A program made the translations under genes and the position numbers. Shown here one piece after another: positions 17,751 to 26,320 of a DNA stretch of 64,000 nucleotides. This DNA is from Radiobacillus deserti. Lineage in GTDB: Bacteria > Bacillota > Bacilli > Bacillales > Amphibacillaceae. The stretch's first letter is position 1. Each line of letters opens with the position of its first letter. Under the pieces are notes generated by a model. It ran no database searches and was not told the origin of the DNA. It was given only the letters and a program-made list of their open reading frames with translations. The DNA lies in assembly GCF_007301515.1 (NCBI RefSeq), contig NZ_CP041666.1:2232001-2296000 (forward strand), read 5' to 3'.

Positions 17751-17839
17751 CTATAAGTACCTCCAAATTCTAAAACCTGTCCAATTCTAGTAATGCAATC
17801 ACATAATTCGGAATACAAATGACTAAGAGGTGTTTCGGA

Positions 17840-18955
17840 ATGACTATGATTACAAAACCACAATTACAACGCTTATTATTTGTATGCGGAGTTGTCGTAT
17901 CATCCTATTATGTGTTCATTTATCTCGCTCAATATACGTATCCTTTTATAATTGCAATTTTACTAGCATATTTGATAAATCCTATTGTGAATAAGTTTGT
18001 AACATACTTTAGGCTCCCAAGAGGACTTGCTGTCTTTTTATCCATTGCAGGCATACTCGCATTAATCACAACCATCCTATCCGTTCTTGTAGTTGAACTT
18101 GTAAATGGGACAGCCTATTTAGCAGCCAATCTTCCTGATCACTTCAAGGTTATGGTGGAATTCTTCGAAAAATGGTTCATGGAGAACATTATGCCTATTT
18201 ATGAAAAGGTTGCGTCTATTTATCAAAATTTAGAGCCAGGGCAACAACAAGCAATTGTTGAACAAGTAAAGCATGCTGGTGAAAATTTCGCTTCTAATGG
18301 GGCAGCAGCTTTACAAAACTTGTTAGAGAACATTCCTGTTTTCTTAGGAAAACTACCCAATTACATAACAGTATTGATATTTTCCTTAATGGGAACCTTT
18401 TTTATAAGTAAAGATTGGCCAACCTATCAAAAGGTACTGAAAAGCAAAACCCCAGTAAATATTAGAGACTCTGGAGTCAAAGTGACAGATGGACTTAAAA
18501 AAGCATTTACGGGATATGTAAAGGCACAATTAACATTAATCTCCATCACTGCAAGCATTGTACTTATAGGATTGCTAATTTTACGTGTTGAGTTCGCCAT
18601 TACCATTGCGTTTTTAACCGGGGTTGTCGATTTGCTTCCATATGTAGGAACTGGAATTATATTTATTCCATGGATTATTTACATGTTTTTCTCTGGTAAT
18701 ATGTATTTAACCATTGGGTTATCTTTACTGTTTTTAACCATTATTGTCCAACGACAATTAATGGAACCGAAAATACTCTCTAACAGTATCGGGGTTAACC
18801 CACTTGTAACATTGGTAGCTCTATTTGTTGGCTTCCAAATATGGGGATTTTCAGGACTAATTATCGGACCTACTCTAGCTGTCATAGGAAATACCCTCTA
18901 TCAATCCGGAATCATTCATAGCATTTATTTCTTCATTAAAGGAGAAAATACCTAA
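17840..18955 (+). CDS. ytvI: AI-2E-type membrane protein YtvI
   Basis: 371 residues with about eight membrane helices and a large middle loop (about 90-150), as in the AI-2E/PerM permease family. The signature tail region GVVDLLPYVGTGIIFIPW and LGFQIWGFSGLIIGP-like end (here VGFQIWGFSGLIIGP) is present. YtvI members are called sporulation integral membrane proteins; the cargo is not known. The frame opens at 17819, but the AAGAGGTG site favours the ATG at 17840. It is divergent from ytwI and overlaps the end of fxsA by 4 bases tail to tail. Confidence 0.88.
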   Translation: MTMITKPQLQRLLFVCGVVVSSYYVFIYLAQYTYPFIIAILLAYLINPIVNKFVTYFRLPRGLAVFLSIAGILALITTILSVLVVELVNGTAYLAANLPDHFKVMVEFFEKWFMENIMPIYEKVASIYQNLEPGQQQAIVEQVKHAGENFASNGAAALQNLLENIPVFLGKLPNYITVLIFSLMGTFFISKDWPTYQKVLKSKTPVNIRDSGVKVTDGLKKAFTGYVKAQLTLISITASIVLIGLLILRVEFAITIAFLTGVVDLLPYVGTGIIFIPWIIYMFFSGNMYLTIGLSLLFLTIIVQRQLMEPKILSNSIGVNPLVTLVALFVGFQIWGFSGLIIGPTLAVIGNTLYQSGIIHSIYFFIKGENT

Positions 18956-19344
18956 CGTCGAAAAATCGTAATGGTCCCATTTTGCAACATTCTAGTGAGG
19001 ATTCGTTTCATCCCTTGTTGCATAGGATGTCTAGTAAAAGGAATTAGTAGTAGAAACCCAACTGTATCTGTAATAAAACCTGGTGTTACGAGGAAAGCCG
19101 CTCCAAGAAGGATACAAATTCCATCAAGAATTTCTTCATGGGGAACTTGACCGTACTGCATAGAGTTTCTAGCGTTATTTAACACTTCTGTTCCTTGCTG
19201 CTTGGCTAACCACGCCCCTACTACACCAGTTAGTATGATGAAAAAGACAACCCACCACGGTCCAACAATACCTCCCGCCCAAACAAAAATACCGATCTCT
19301 AAGGCTGGTACAATAAGGATTAATAGCAAAATCCATTTAAACAT
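18952..19344 (-). CDS. fxsA: FxsA family membrane protein
   Basis: 130 residues. Two N-terminal membrane helices (2-20, 27-45) and a third near 77-98, with the family motif LAKQQGTEVLNNAR after helix 2 and PGFITDTVGFLLLIP. FxsA in E. coli counters F-plasmid phage exclusion when overproduced; its normal role is not known. B. subtilis YtzA is the local counterpart. Start site GGGAGGAG. It follows the pyk terminator. Confidence 0.85.
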   Translation of the reverse strand: MFKWILLLILIVPALEIGIFVWAGGIVGPWWVVFFIILTGVVGAWLAKQQGTEVLNNARNSMQYGQVPHEEILDGICILLGAAFLVTPGFITDTVGFLLLIPFTRHPMQQGMKRILTRMLQNGTITIFRR

Positions 19345-19400
19345 GATTTCTCCTCCCTATCCCTTTAATTCTTGTTCAGTGTTACACTCTAATGAATATG

Positions 19401-19430
19401 GAAAAAGAAGGGGATCCCCTTCTTTTTCGT
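19401..19430. terminator. Intrinsic terminator after pyk
   Basis: GAAGGGG/CCCCTTC arms at 19407-19413 and 19416-19422, flanked by A- and T-runs, active on the minus strand after pyk. Confidence 0.85.
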
Positions 19431-19431
19431 T

Positions 19432-21192
19432 TTATAGTACAGAGGCGTGTCCTCCGTAGATATCACCTTTGCTCGCATCAATCGTGATATCACTATTATC
19501 TTTTATATGATCTACTGCTTTATCAACACCAACAATCACTGGAATTCCAAGGCTCAATCCCACAATAGCTGCATGGGAAGTTAAACCACCTTCTTCCGTA
19601 ATAATTCCGCTAGCTTTTTCAATCGCTGGCATCATTTCTTTATCTGTTCCGTAAGTGACAATAATATCGTCTTCTGTCACTTTAGAAAGAGCTTCTTCGG
19701 CATTTTTCACAACAACAGCACGTCCATAAGCATTTCCTTTTCCAACGCCTTGCCCTTTTGCAAGTACATCACCAACAACATGTACTTTTAACAAGTTCGT
19801 TGTACCAGCTTCTCCCACTGGTACACCTGCAGTGATGATAACTCGACTTCCTCGGTTAAACAAACCAGTCGAAAGTCCGCGATCTACAGCAATGTCTAGC
19901 ATATGATCTGTAGACTCTGCTTGTTCTCCCATGATCGCCGTCACACCCCAAACAAGTGATAGCCTTCTTTTCGAACGCTCATCAAAGGTTACCGCAATAA
20001 TCGGAGCTTTAGGACGATATTTTGAAATCATCCGAGCTGTATATCCACTTTGAGTTGGTGTGATAATGGCATCGACATCTAAGTTCATTGCAGAATGGGT
20101 AACGGATTGACTTATTGCATCCGTAATCGTCATATCACTATGTTTAGATCTTAAATCTAGAATCACTTTGTGATCTAGAGCTGTTTCCGCTTTAGTAGCA
20201 ATGTTGCTCATAGTACGTACCGCTTCAACAGGATAATCTCCAGCAGCCGTTTCTCCTGACAGCATAATTGCGTCCGTTCCATCAAAAATCGCATTTGCAA
20301 CATCCGATGCTTCCGCACGTGTAGGACGTGGATTTCGTTGCATCGAATCAAGCATTTGCGTTGCTGTAATAACTGGTTTTCCTGCTGTATTACACTTACG
20401 AATCATATCCTTTTGGACAAGTGGTACATCTTCAGGAGGAATTTCTACCCCTAAGTCTCCGCGTGCTACCATTAATCCATCACTTACTTGAAGAATTTGA
20501 TCCAGATTATCGACACCTTCACGGTTTTCAATCTTAGGTATGATATTGATGTGTGTTGCATTATTTTCTTCTAATAATTCACGAATTTCTAACACATCAG
20601 ATGCACGTCTTACAAAGGAGGCAGCGATAAAGTCAACGCCCTGCTCAATTCCAAACTTAATGTCAGCAGCATCCTTTTCTGTTATACCAGGCAAGTTCAC
20701 ACTAACATTTGGTACGTTGACGCCTTTTTTATTTTTCAACAATCCTGAATTCAACGCAATTGTTTTGAGTTCTTTCTTTTCTTTATCAATTTCTACAACT
20801 TCTAGCTCAATAAGACCGTCATCTAATAGTAATTTAGACCCAACATGCACATCATGAATAAGGTGTGGGTAAGTTACAGAGATTCGTTCTGAAGATCCTT
20901 CGATATCTTCCATAGATACATACACTGTCGCCCCTTTATCCAACTGAGCTTGTCCATCTTTCAATACGCCTGTTCGAATTTCTGGGCCTTTCGTATCTAA
21001 TAAAATTGCAACCGTCTTTCCAGTACGTTTTGACGCTTCCCTAATGTTCACGATCCGCTGACCATGCTCTTCAAAATCCCCATGGGAAAAGTTTAGTCGC
21101 GCTACGTTCATTCCTGATTCGATTAGGTCGACTAGCTTTTCAACAGATTCTGAAGCAGGACCAATCGTACAAACAATTTTTGTCTTTCTCAT
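19432..21192 (-). CDS. pyk: Pyruvate kinase, with C-terminal phosphohistidine-type domain
   Basis: Transfers phosphate from phosphoenolpyruvate to ADP at the end of glycolysis. 586 residues, matching the long Bacillus form. N-terminal (beta/alpha)8 and B domains carry RKTKIVCTIGPASES, the lysine/magnesium site (PKIENREGVDN, ARGDLGVEIP) and the TATQMLDSM loop. The extra C-terminal domain (about 480-586) resembles PEP synthase swivelling domains and keeps the histidine motif GGLTSHAAIVG. Start chosen at 21190-21192 after CTAGGAGGAAG; the frame itself extends to 21234. Downstream of pfkA and probably cotranscribed. Confidence 0.98.
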   Translation of the reverse strand: MRKTKIVCTIGPASESVEKLVDLIESGMNVARLNFSHGDFEEHGQRIVNIREASKRTGKTVAILLDTKGPEIRTGVLKDGQAQLDKGATVYVSMEDIEGSSERISVTYPHLIHDVHVGSKLLLDDGLIELEVVEIDKEKKELKTIALNSGLLKNKKGVNVPNVSVNLPGITEKDAADIKFGIEQGVDFIAASFVRRASDVLEIRELLEENNATHINIIPKIENREGVDNLDQILQVSDGLMVARGDLGVEIPPEDVPLVQKDMIRKCNTAGKPVITATQMLDSMQRNPRPTRAEASDVANAIFDGTDAIMLSGETAAGDYPVEAVRTMSNIATKAETALDHKVILDLRSKHSDMTITDAISQSVTHSAMNLDVDAIITPTQSGYTARMISKYRPKAPIIAVTFDERSKRRLSLVWGVTAIMGEQAESTDHMLDIAVDRGLSTGLFNRGSRVIITAGVPVGEAGTTNLLKVHVVGDVLAKGQGVGKGNAYGRAVVVKNAEEALSKVTEDDIIVTYGTDKEMMPAIEKASGIITEEGGLTSHAAIVGLSLGIPVIVGVDKAVDHIKDNSDITIDASKGDIYGGHASVL

Positions 21193-21230
21193 TACACTTC
21201 CTCCTAGCATTCTCTTGTACACTACAGTTC

Positions 21231-22190
21231 TCAAATAGATAATTCTTTGGATAGACGATACATTTCCTCATCAATGGTGTGAGGTTCTTGTAAAATTTCA
21301 ATTATATCATGATCGACTAGCTTATTGTTTTGAATACCAACCATACGGCCTGCTTTCCCCTCTAGTAATAAATCGACTGCTTTAGCACCTAAACGACTCG
21401 CTAGCACACGATCATTCCCTGTAGGCGAGCCACCACGTTGAATGTGACCTAAAATAGTTACTCTCGTCTCAAGGTTTGTCGCTTCTTTAATTCGTTTTCC
21501 GTAATCAAATCCACTTCCTACACCTTCAGCAAGGACAATAATACTATGTTTTTTTCCACGCTCATGTCCTTTTTTCAAGCGATCAATCACTTCATCAAAG
21601 TCATCCTTTTGCTCTGGGATTAAGATGCTTTCTGCCCCATCTGCTAAACCAGACCAAAGCGCTAAATCCCCAGCGTTTCTTCCCATTACTTCAATCACAT
21701 ATGTACGCTCATGGGAGGTTGCTGTATCTCTAATTTTATCAATAGCTTCAATCACGGTGTTTAAGGCTGTGTCAAATCCAATTGTAAAATCAGTTCCTGG
21801 AATATCATTATCAATCGTTCCTGGAACACCAATACAAGGATACCCTTTTTTCGTTAATTTTTCGGCACCACGGAAAGATCCATCGCCACCTATTACGATT
21901 AAGCCTTCGATACCAAACTTATTAAGCTGCTCGATTCCTTTATTTTGCCCTTCTTCGGTTTTGAACTCTTCACAACGTGCCGAGTACAGGATCGTTCCAC
22001 CGCGTTGAATAATATCCCCAACCGAGCCTAGTTCCATTTTTTTAATATTCCCATCAATAAGTCCTTGATACCCATTGTAAATACCATACACTTCTACGTC
22101 ATGGTAAATCGCTTTTCTCACGACCGCACGAACAGCAGCATTCATACCTGGTGAATCGCCGCCACTAGTTAATACACCGATTTTCTTCAT
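21231..22190 (-). CDS. pfkA: 6-phosphofructokinase
   Basis: Phosphorylates fructose 6-phosphate with ATP, the control step of glycolysis. 319 residues, the standard bacterial size. ATP-binding GGDSPGMNAAVRA at the N-terminus, the GGDGSFRGAEKL motif near 102, the catalytic base region TIDNDIPGTD (D127-type), and the substrate stretch GHIQRGGSPTGNDR. Its allosteric arginines fall in RCEEFKTEEG. It ends 38 bases before the pyk start. Confidence 0.97.
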   Translation of the reverse strand: MKKIGVLTSGGDSPGMNAAVRAVVRKAIYHDVEVYGIYNGYQGLIDGNIKKMELGSVGDIIQRGGTILYSARCEEFKTEEGQNKGIEQLNKFGIEGLIVIGGDGSFRGAEKLTKKGYPCIGVPGTIDNDIPGTDFTIGFDTALNTVIEAIDKIRDTATSHERTYVIEVMGRNAGDLALWSGLADGAESILIPEQKDDFDEVIDRLKKGHERGKKHSIIVLAEGVGSGFDYGKRIKEATNLETRVTILGHIQRGGSPTGNDRVLASRLGAKAVDLLLEGKAGRMVGIQNNKLVDHDIIEILQEPHTIDEEMYRLSKELSI

Positions 22191-22365
22191 TTTTTGTCAC
22201 CTCTATATTTAAAGTATTTTCTACCTGTTACTTTTCTCCCCATTACACAATAATCCTAAACTGAAGAATTTTCAAATAGAATTATACCTCAATCTAGTTC
22301 TATTCTCACTAATTATAGGAAAAATTAACCGAATTGACGCAATTATACGGTATTTATTATAAACA

Positions 22366-22394
22366 TAGCCTCTTGCTTTATTAGCAAGAGGCAT
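22366..22394 (-). terminator. Hairpin at the end of accA
   Basis: A 10-pair perfect stem (GCCTCTTGCT and its complement, 5-base loop) overlaps the last codons and stop of accA. The T-run is weak, so termination is likely but not certain. Confidence 0.6.
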
Positions 22395-23352
22395 CATTGG
22401 TTAACTCAGAATAGTCTCCGATTTGCTTATACTTTTCCCAACGTTTTTCTAATAATACTTCTGATCCTAGTGGCCGAAGTTCGTTTAGTGATTTAACAAG
22501 AACGTTTTTAATAGCTTTTGCTTGTTCGTCTACATTACGGTGGGCTCCGCCACTCGGTTCTTGAATAATCTCATCAATAATACCTAATGATTTTAAATCA
22601 TAGGAAGTAATTTGCATCGTTTCTGCTCGCTGAGCTTGCGCAGAATCCTTCCATAATAAGGCTGCTGCACCTTCGGGAGAAATAACGGAATACGTTGAAT
22701 TCTCCAGCATATGGATGCGATCTCCAATACCTAATCCTAAGGCACCACCACTTCCACCTTCTCCAATCACAATACAAATAATCGGAACGCGAAGTCCAGC
22801 CATTTCCATCAAGTTACGTGCAATTGCTTCACTTTGCCCTCTTTCCTCAGCTGCCTTACCAGGGTAAGCTCCTTTTGTATCTATAAAACTAATAATCGGA
22901 CGATTAAACTTGTCCGCTTGCTTCATATGTCTTAATGCTTTTCGATATCCTTCAGGGTGTGGCATCCCAAAGTTCCTTGTGATGTTTTCTTTCGTATTCT
23001 TCCCTCTCTGATGCCCGACGATTGTGACAGATTGTCCTTGAAATTTGCCAATCCCAGTTACAATCGCTTCGTCGTCTGCATACAGTCGATCGCCATGGAA
23101 TTCGATGAAGTCGGTAAAGAGCCTTTCCACATAATCTAGTGTTGTCGGTCGATCTGAATGCCGAGCAATTTGAACACGGTCCCAAGGCTTAAGATTTCGA
23201 TATATATCTTCCTCTAACTTAGCTAAACGTTGTTCCATACGAGCAATATCTTCTGTTAAATCTACATCACTAGTTTTAGTAATGTTTTTTAGCTCATTGA
23301 TTTTATCCTTTAATTCGAGAACCGGCTTCTCGAATTCTAATACTTGTTTCAT
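22381..23352 (-). CDS. accA: Acetyl-CoA carboxylase carboxyltransferase subunit alpha
   Basis: With AccD forms the carboxyltransferase that makes malonyl-CoA for fatty acid synthesis. 323 residues. N-terminal coiled region (FEKPVLELKDKINELKN) and a crotonase-like core with the oxyanion residues in GEGGSGGALGLGIGD and the preceding FIDTKGAYPGKAAEERGQ. Overlaps the accD stop by 4 bases (ATGA), so the two subunits are translationally coupled. Confidence 0.97.
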   Translation of the reverse strand: MKQVLEFEKPVLELKDKINELKNITKTSDVDLTEDIARMEQRLAKLEEDIYRNLKPWDRVQIARHSDRPTTLDYVERLFTDFIEFHGDRLYADDEAIVTGIGKFQGQSVTIVGHQRGKNTKENITRNFGMPHPEGYRKALRHMKQADKFNRPIISFIDTKGAYPGKAAEERGQSEAIARNLMEMAGLRVPIICIVIGEGGSGGALGLGIGDRIHMLENSTYSVISPEGAAALLWKDSAQAQRAETMQITSYDLKSLGIIDEIIQEPSGGAHRNVDEQAKAIKNVLVKSLNELRPLGSEVLLEKRWEKYKQIGDYSELTNDASC

Positions 23353-24209
23353 GAGGCATTACCTCCCTCATAATGGATATCCAGGATTGTTCCCAACATA
23401 TCTCTCATCTCAAGTCGGTTTATTACTTTGTCTAGCTGACCATGTTCAAGCTGGAATTCGGCAGTTTGGAAATCATCAGGTAGTTCTTCCCTAATGGTTT
23501 GTTCAATGATTCTTCTGCCGGCAAAGCCAATCAGTGCACCAGGTTCTGCAAAGTTATAGTCCCCTATCGATGCAAAGCTTGCAGATACTCCACCTGTTGT
23601 TGGATTCGTCATGACGGAAATCATCAAGCCACCGGATCTGCTAAAGCGCTCGATCGCCACGGATGTTTTACTCATTTGCATGAGACTTAACATTCCTTCT
23701 TGCATCCGAGCGCCACCAGATGCAGTGAAAATAATAAACGGAAGGGAGGATTCCTTCGCTTTCTCAATTGCTCGAGCAATCTTCTCCCCAACAACAGATC
23801 CCATGCTTCCCATCCGAAAACGCGCATCCATCACAGCAATAACGGTTGCTACCCCATTGATCGCACCTTTACCGGTGACAACCGCTTCATTTAGTCCCGT
23901 TTTCTTACGATCCTTTTCCAATTTCTCCTCATAATCGGGGAAATCTAACGGATTTTTCGTCGTCATGCCTTTATCCCATTCCACAAACGTATTAGGATCC
24001 ATTAAATGTTCGATACGTGTATAGGAGTCCATTTGATGATGGTGACCACATTGTGGGCACACATTGAGATTTTTCTCCATTTCTTTTCGATAAAAGATCT
24101 TTTGGCACCCCATACATTTCTGCATGATTCCTTGAGGAACATCTTGCTTTGCTTCCTCCCTAGGAATAGGTGCATATTTCTTCTTTTTATTAAAAAAGTC
24201 CTTTAGCAA
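23349..24209 (-). CDS. accD: Acetyl-CoA carboxylase carboxyltransferase subunit beta
   Basis: Partner of AccA. 286 residues from a TTG start at 24207-24209, selected by the strong site AAAGGAGG eight bases upstream; the frame itself extends to 24287. The zinc ribbon uses C32, C35, C51 and C54 (CMGC and CPQC). The crotonase-like core has FTASGGARMQEGMLSLMQM and PTTGGVSASFASIGD. Read together with accA, and the GntR regulator gene lies just upstream. Confidence 0.96.
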   Translation of the reverse strand: MLKDFFNKKKKYAPIPREEAKQDVPQGIMQKCMGCQKIFYRKEMEKNLNVCPQCGHHHQMDSYTRIEHLMDPNTFVEWDKGMTTKNPLDFPDYEEKLEKDRKKTGLNEAVVTGKGAINGVATVIAVMDARFRMGSMGSVVGEKIARAIEKAKESSLPFIIFTASGGARMQEGMLSLMQMSKTSVAIERFSRSGGLMISVMTNPTTGGVSASFASIGDYNFAEPGALIGFAGRRIIEQTIREELPDDFQTAEFQLEHGQLDKVINRLEMRDMLGTILDIHYEGGNAS

Positions 24210-24261
24210 GGGATATTCCTCCTTTAGTAAAATCCAGAAGGTCGTGTTCTGAATGATTCCC

Positions 24262-24882
24262 TTATTCTTCTTTGTATAATGTATCAAATAACGGTTCTAT
24301 ATCTTCCAAGCGACCATTCACAAATACTTCCAACAATTCCTTGTAAAAAGAGGATGTATAAGAAATCTGATGAACAGTGTGAGAAAAGTCTTCCACTAAT
24401 TGCCATATCTTGTACATGAGATAATTTTGTGAATGCTGAAAAAGAAGAACGAAAAACGTATGGTGTTTCTCTCTGTCATCTAGTTCAGTGCTTGTACCAA
24501 TTACTTGCAACTCTTTCATGACGTCCTCGTGAAGATTACCATATGCAAGTTTAGCCGCTTCTTTTTCCATAATTCGCTTTGTTGCAAGAATGTCTTTTTT
24601 CGTTTGTGGCTCATGTAGAATAAACGTCGATAAAAGTTCGACTGTTCGATGGGTTCTGTACTGTCTAAGGAAGGTCCCTTCTCCCCTTCTCGTCTCTATT
24701 AATCCTAAAAGTTCTAATGCTCTTAACGCTTCTCTTACAGAGGAGCGACCAGCGTCTAATTGTTCTGCTAGCTCTCTTTCCGATGGAAGCTTATCCCCAG
24801 GTGACAATTGATGATTCGTAATATAATTGCGTATCTCACTTAATACTTCTTCATAAACTTTTACTTTTTCAGATTGAAACAA
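24262..24882 (-). CDS. GntR/FadR-type transcriptional regulator
   Basis: 206 residues. N-terminal winged helix (about 7-73) with the GntR signature LPSERELAEQLDAGRSSVREALRALE, then an all-helical FCD-like effector domain. Start is TTG at 24880-24882 after GGGAGG. It sits between the malic enzyme gene and accDA, reading the same way, so it may control either malate metabolism or fatty acid synthesis. The ligand is unknown; it is not the B. subtilis FadR (TetR type). Confidence 0.85.
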   Translation of the reverse strand: MFQSEKVKVYEEVLSEIRNYITNHQLSPGDKLPSERELAEQLDAGRSSVREALRALELLGLIETRRGEGTFLRQYRTHRTVELLSTFILHEPQTKKDILATKRIMEKEAAKLAYGNLHEDVMKELQVIGTSTELDDREKHHTFFVLLFQHSQNYLMYKIWQLVEDFSHTVHQISYTSSFYKELLEVFVNGRLEDIEPLFDTLYKEE

Positions 24883-24911
24883 TGACGGATAGCCTCCCTA
24901 ACGTTAATTGG

Positions 24912-26147
24912 CTAGTCTTCAATTAGCGTTAATCTTCTCGTCTTTTCTGCAACTTCCTCTGGATCGACTTGTATTCTCGCCACACCAGACTCCATCGCTG
25001 CTTTTGCCACGCTTGCAGCTACTGCAGGGGCTACTCTAGGGTCAAATGGAGCCGGTATAACATAGTCTTCATTTAATTCATCATCACTAATTAAGGCTGC
25101 AATGGCCTCCGCGGCTGCAATTTTCATCTTCTCATTGATTCTTGTTGCCCGAACATCCAATGCCCCTCTAAAAATTCCTGGAAATGCAAGTACGTTATTG
25201 ACTTGGTTCGGAAAATCAGAGCGACCCGTTCCAATCACTCGTGCACCTGCATTTTTTGCAGCCTCCGGCATAATCTCAGGATCAGGATTTGCCATCGCAA
25301 AAATAATGGAGTCATCCTTCATCGTACGAACCATTTCTTCTGAGAGTAGACCACCTACGGAAACCCCGATAAAGACGTCCGCGCCCTCCATCACCTCTTC
25401 TAGATTTCCTTCGACCTTATCTTTATTCGTCATCTTAGCAACTTCATCTTTTACTTCATTCATTCCATATTTTCGACCTTCAAATATCGCGCCTTTGGAA
25501 TCACACATAATCATATCTCTAACACCAAAACTATGAAGTAATTTAATAATAGCAATACCCGCTGCCCCAGCACCATTAGCTACGACCTTTATATCAGAGA
25601 ATTTCTTGCCTACTAATTTGAGCGCATTTAATAGACCAGCGACGGTTACAATGGCAGTACCGTGTTGATCATCATGAAATATAGGAATATTCGTTTCTTT
25701 TTTTAACCGTTCCTCGATAACAAAGCAATTCGGGGCCGCGATATCCTCCAGATTCACTCCGCCAAAAGTCGGCTCCATCAATTTAACCGTGCGAACAATT
25801 TCATCTACGTCATGTGTATCTAGACAGATTGGAAAAGAATCTACTCCGGCAAAGCTTTTAAACAATACCGATTTACCCTCCATAACTGGTAACGCTGCTT
25901 CTGGTCCAATATTTCCAAGACCTAATACGGCAGAACCATCACTTACAACAGCAACCATGTTTCCCTTCATGGTGTACTCATAAACCGCTTCTTTTTGGTT
26001 ATAGATTTCTTTACAAGGTTCCGCAACACCAGGAGAATAAGCTAAACTTAAATCTCGTGCATTCTTTACTGGTATTTTGGATTGTGTAGATAACTTTCCT
26101 TTATTCATTCGATGAATATGTAAAGCCTCATCTCTTAAATTTGACAA
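24912..26147 (-). CDS. ytsJ: NAD(P)-dependent malic enzyme
   Basis: Decarboxylates malate to pyruvate. 411 residues, matching B. subtilis YtsJ (NADP type, used for growth on malate). N-terminal catalytic domain with LAYSPGVAEPC and VSDGSAVLGLGNIGP; metal-site segment FGGVNLEDIAAPNCF; NAD(P)-binding GAGAAGIAII. Begins with TTG at 26145-26147, spaced from the site AAAGGAG. Located between dnaE and the GntR regulator. Confidence 0.95.
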   Translation of the reverse strand: MSNLRDEALHIHRMNKGKLSTQSKIPVKNARDLSLAYSPGVAEPCKEIYNQKEAVYEYTMKGNMVAVVSDGSAVLGLGNIGPEAALPVMEGKSVLFKSFAGVDSFPICLDTHDVDEIVRTVKLMEPTFGGVNLEDIAAPNCFVIEERLKKETNIPIFHDDQHGTAIVTVAGLLNALKLVGKKFSDIKVVANGAGAAGIAIIKLLHSFGVRDMIMCDSKGAIFEGRKYGMNEVKDEVAKMTNKDKVEGNLEEVMEGADVFIGVSVGGLLSEEMVRTMKDDSIIFAMANPDPEIMPEAAKNAGARVIGTGRSDFPNQVNNVLAFPGIFRGALDVRATRINEKMKIAAAEAIAALISDDELNEDYVIPAPFDPRVAPAVAASVAKAAMESGVARIQVDPEEVAEKTRRLTLIED

Positions 26148-26320
26148 CTAGACCCCGCTCCTTTTATTCACTCAAAGAATTGAATTGTGCGACTTTTCCA
26201 ATATTGGTCTGACCACTTAACTACTACATTATAACAGATGGAAAAAGAGTGTAAAGTGGATGCACTTATACCCTTTTTCCTATTTATCTTGTCCACCTTC
26301 TACTATCAACCTTACGCCTA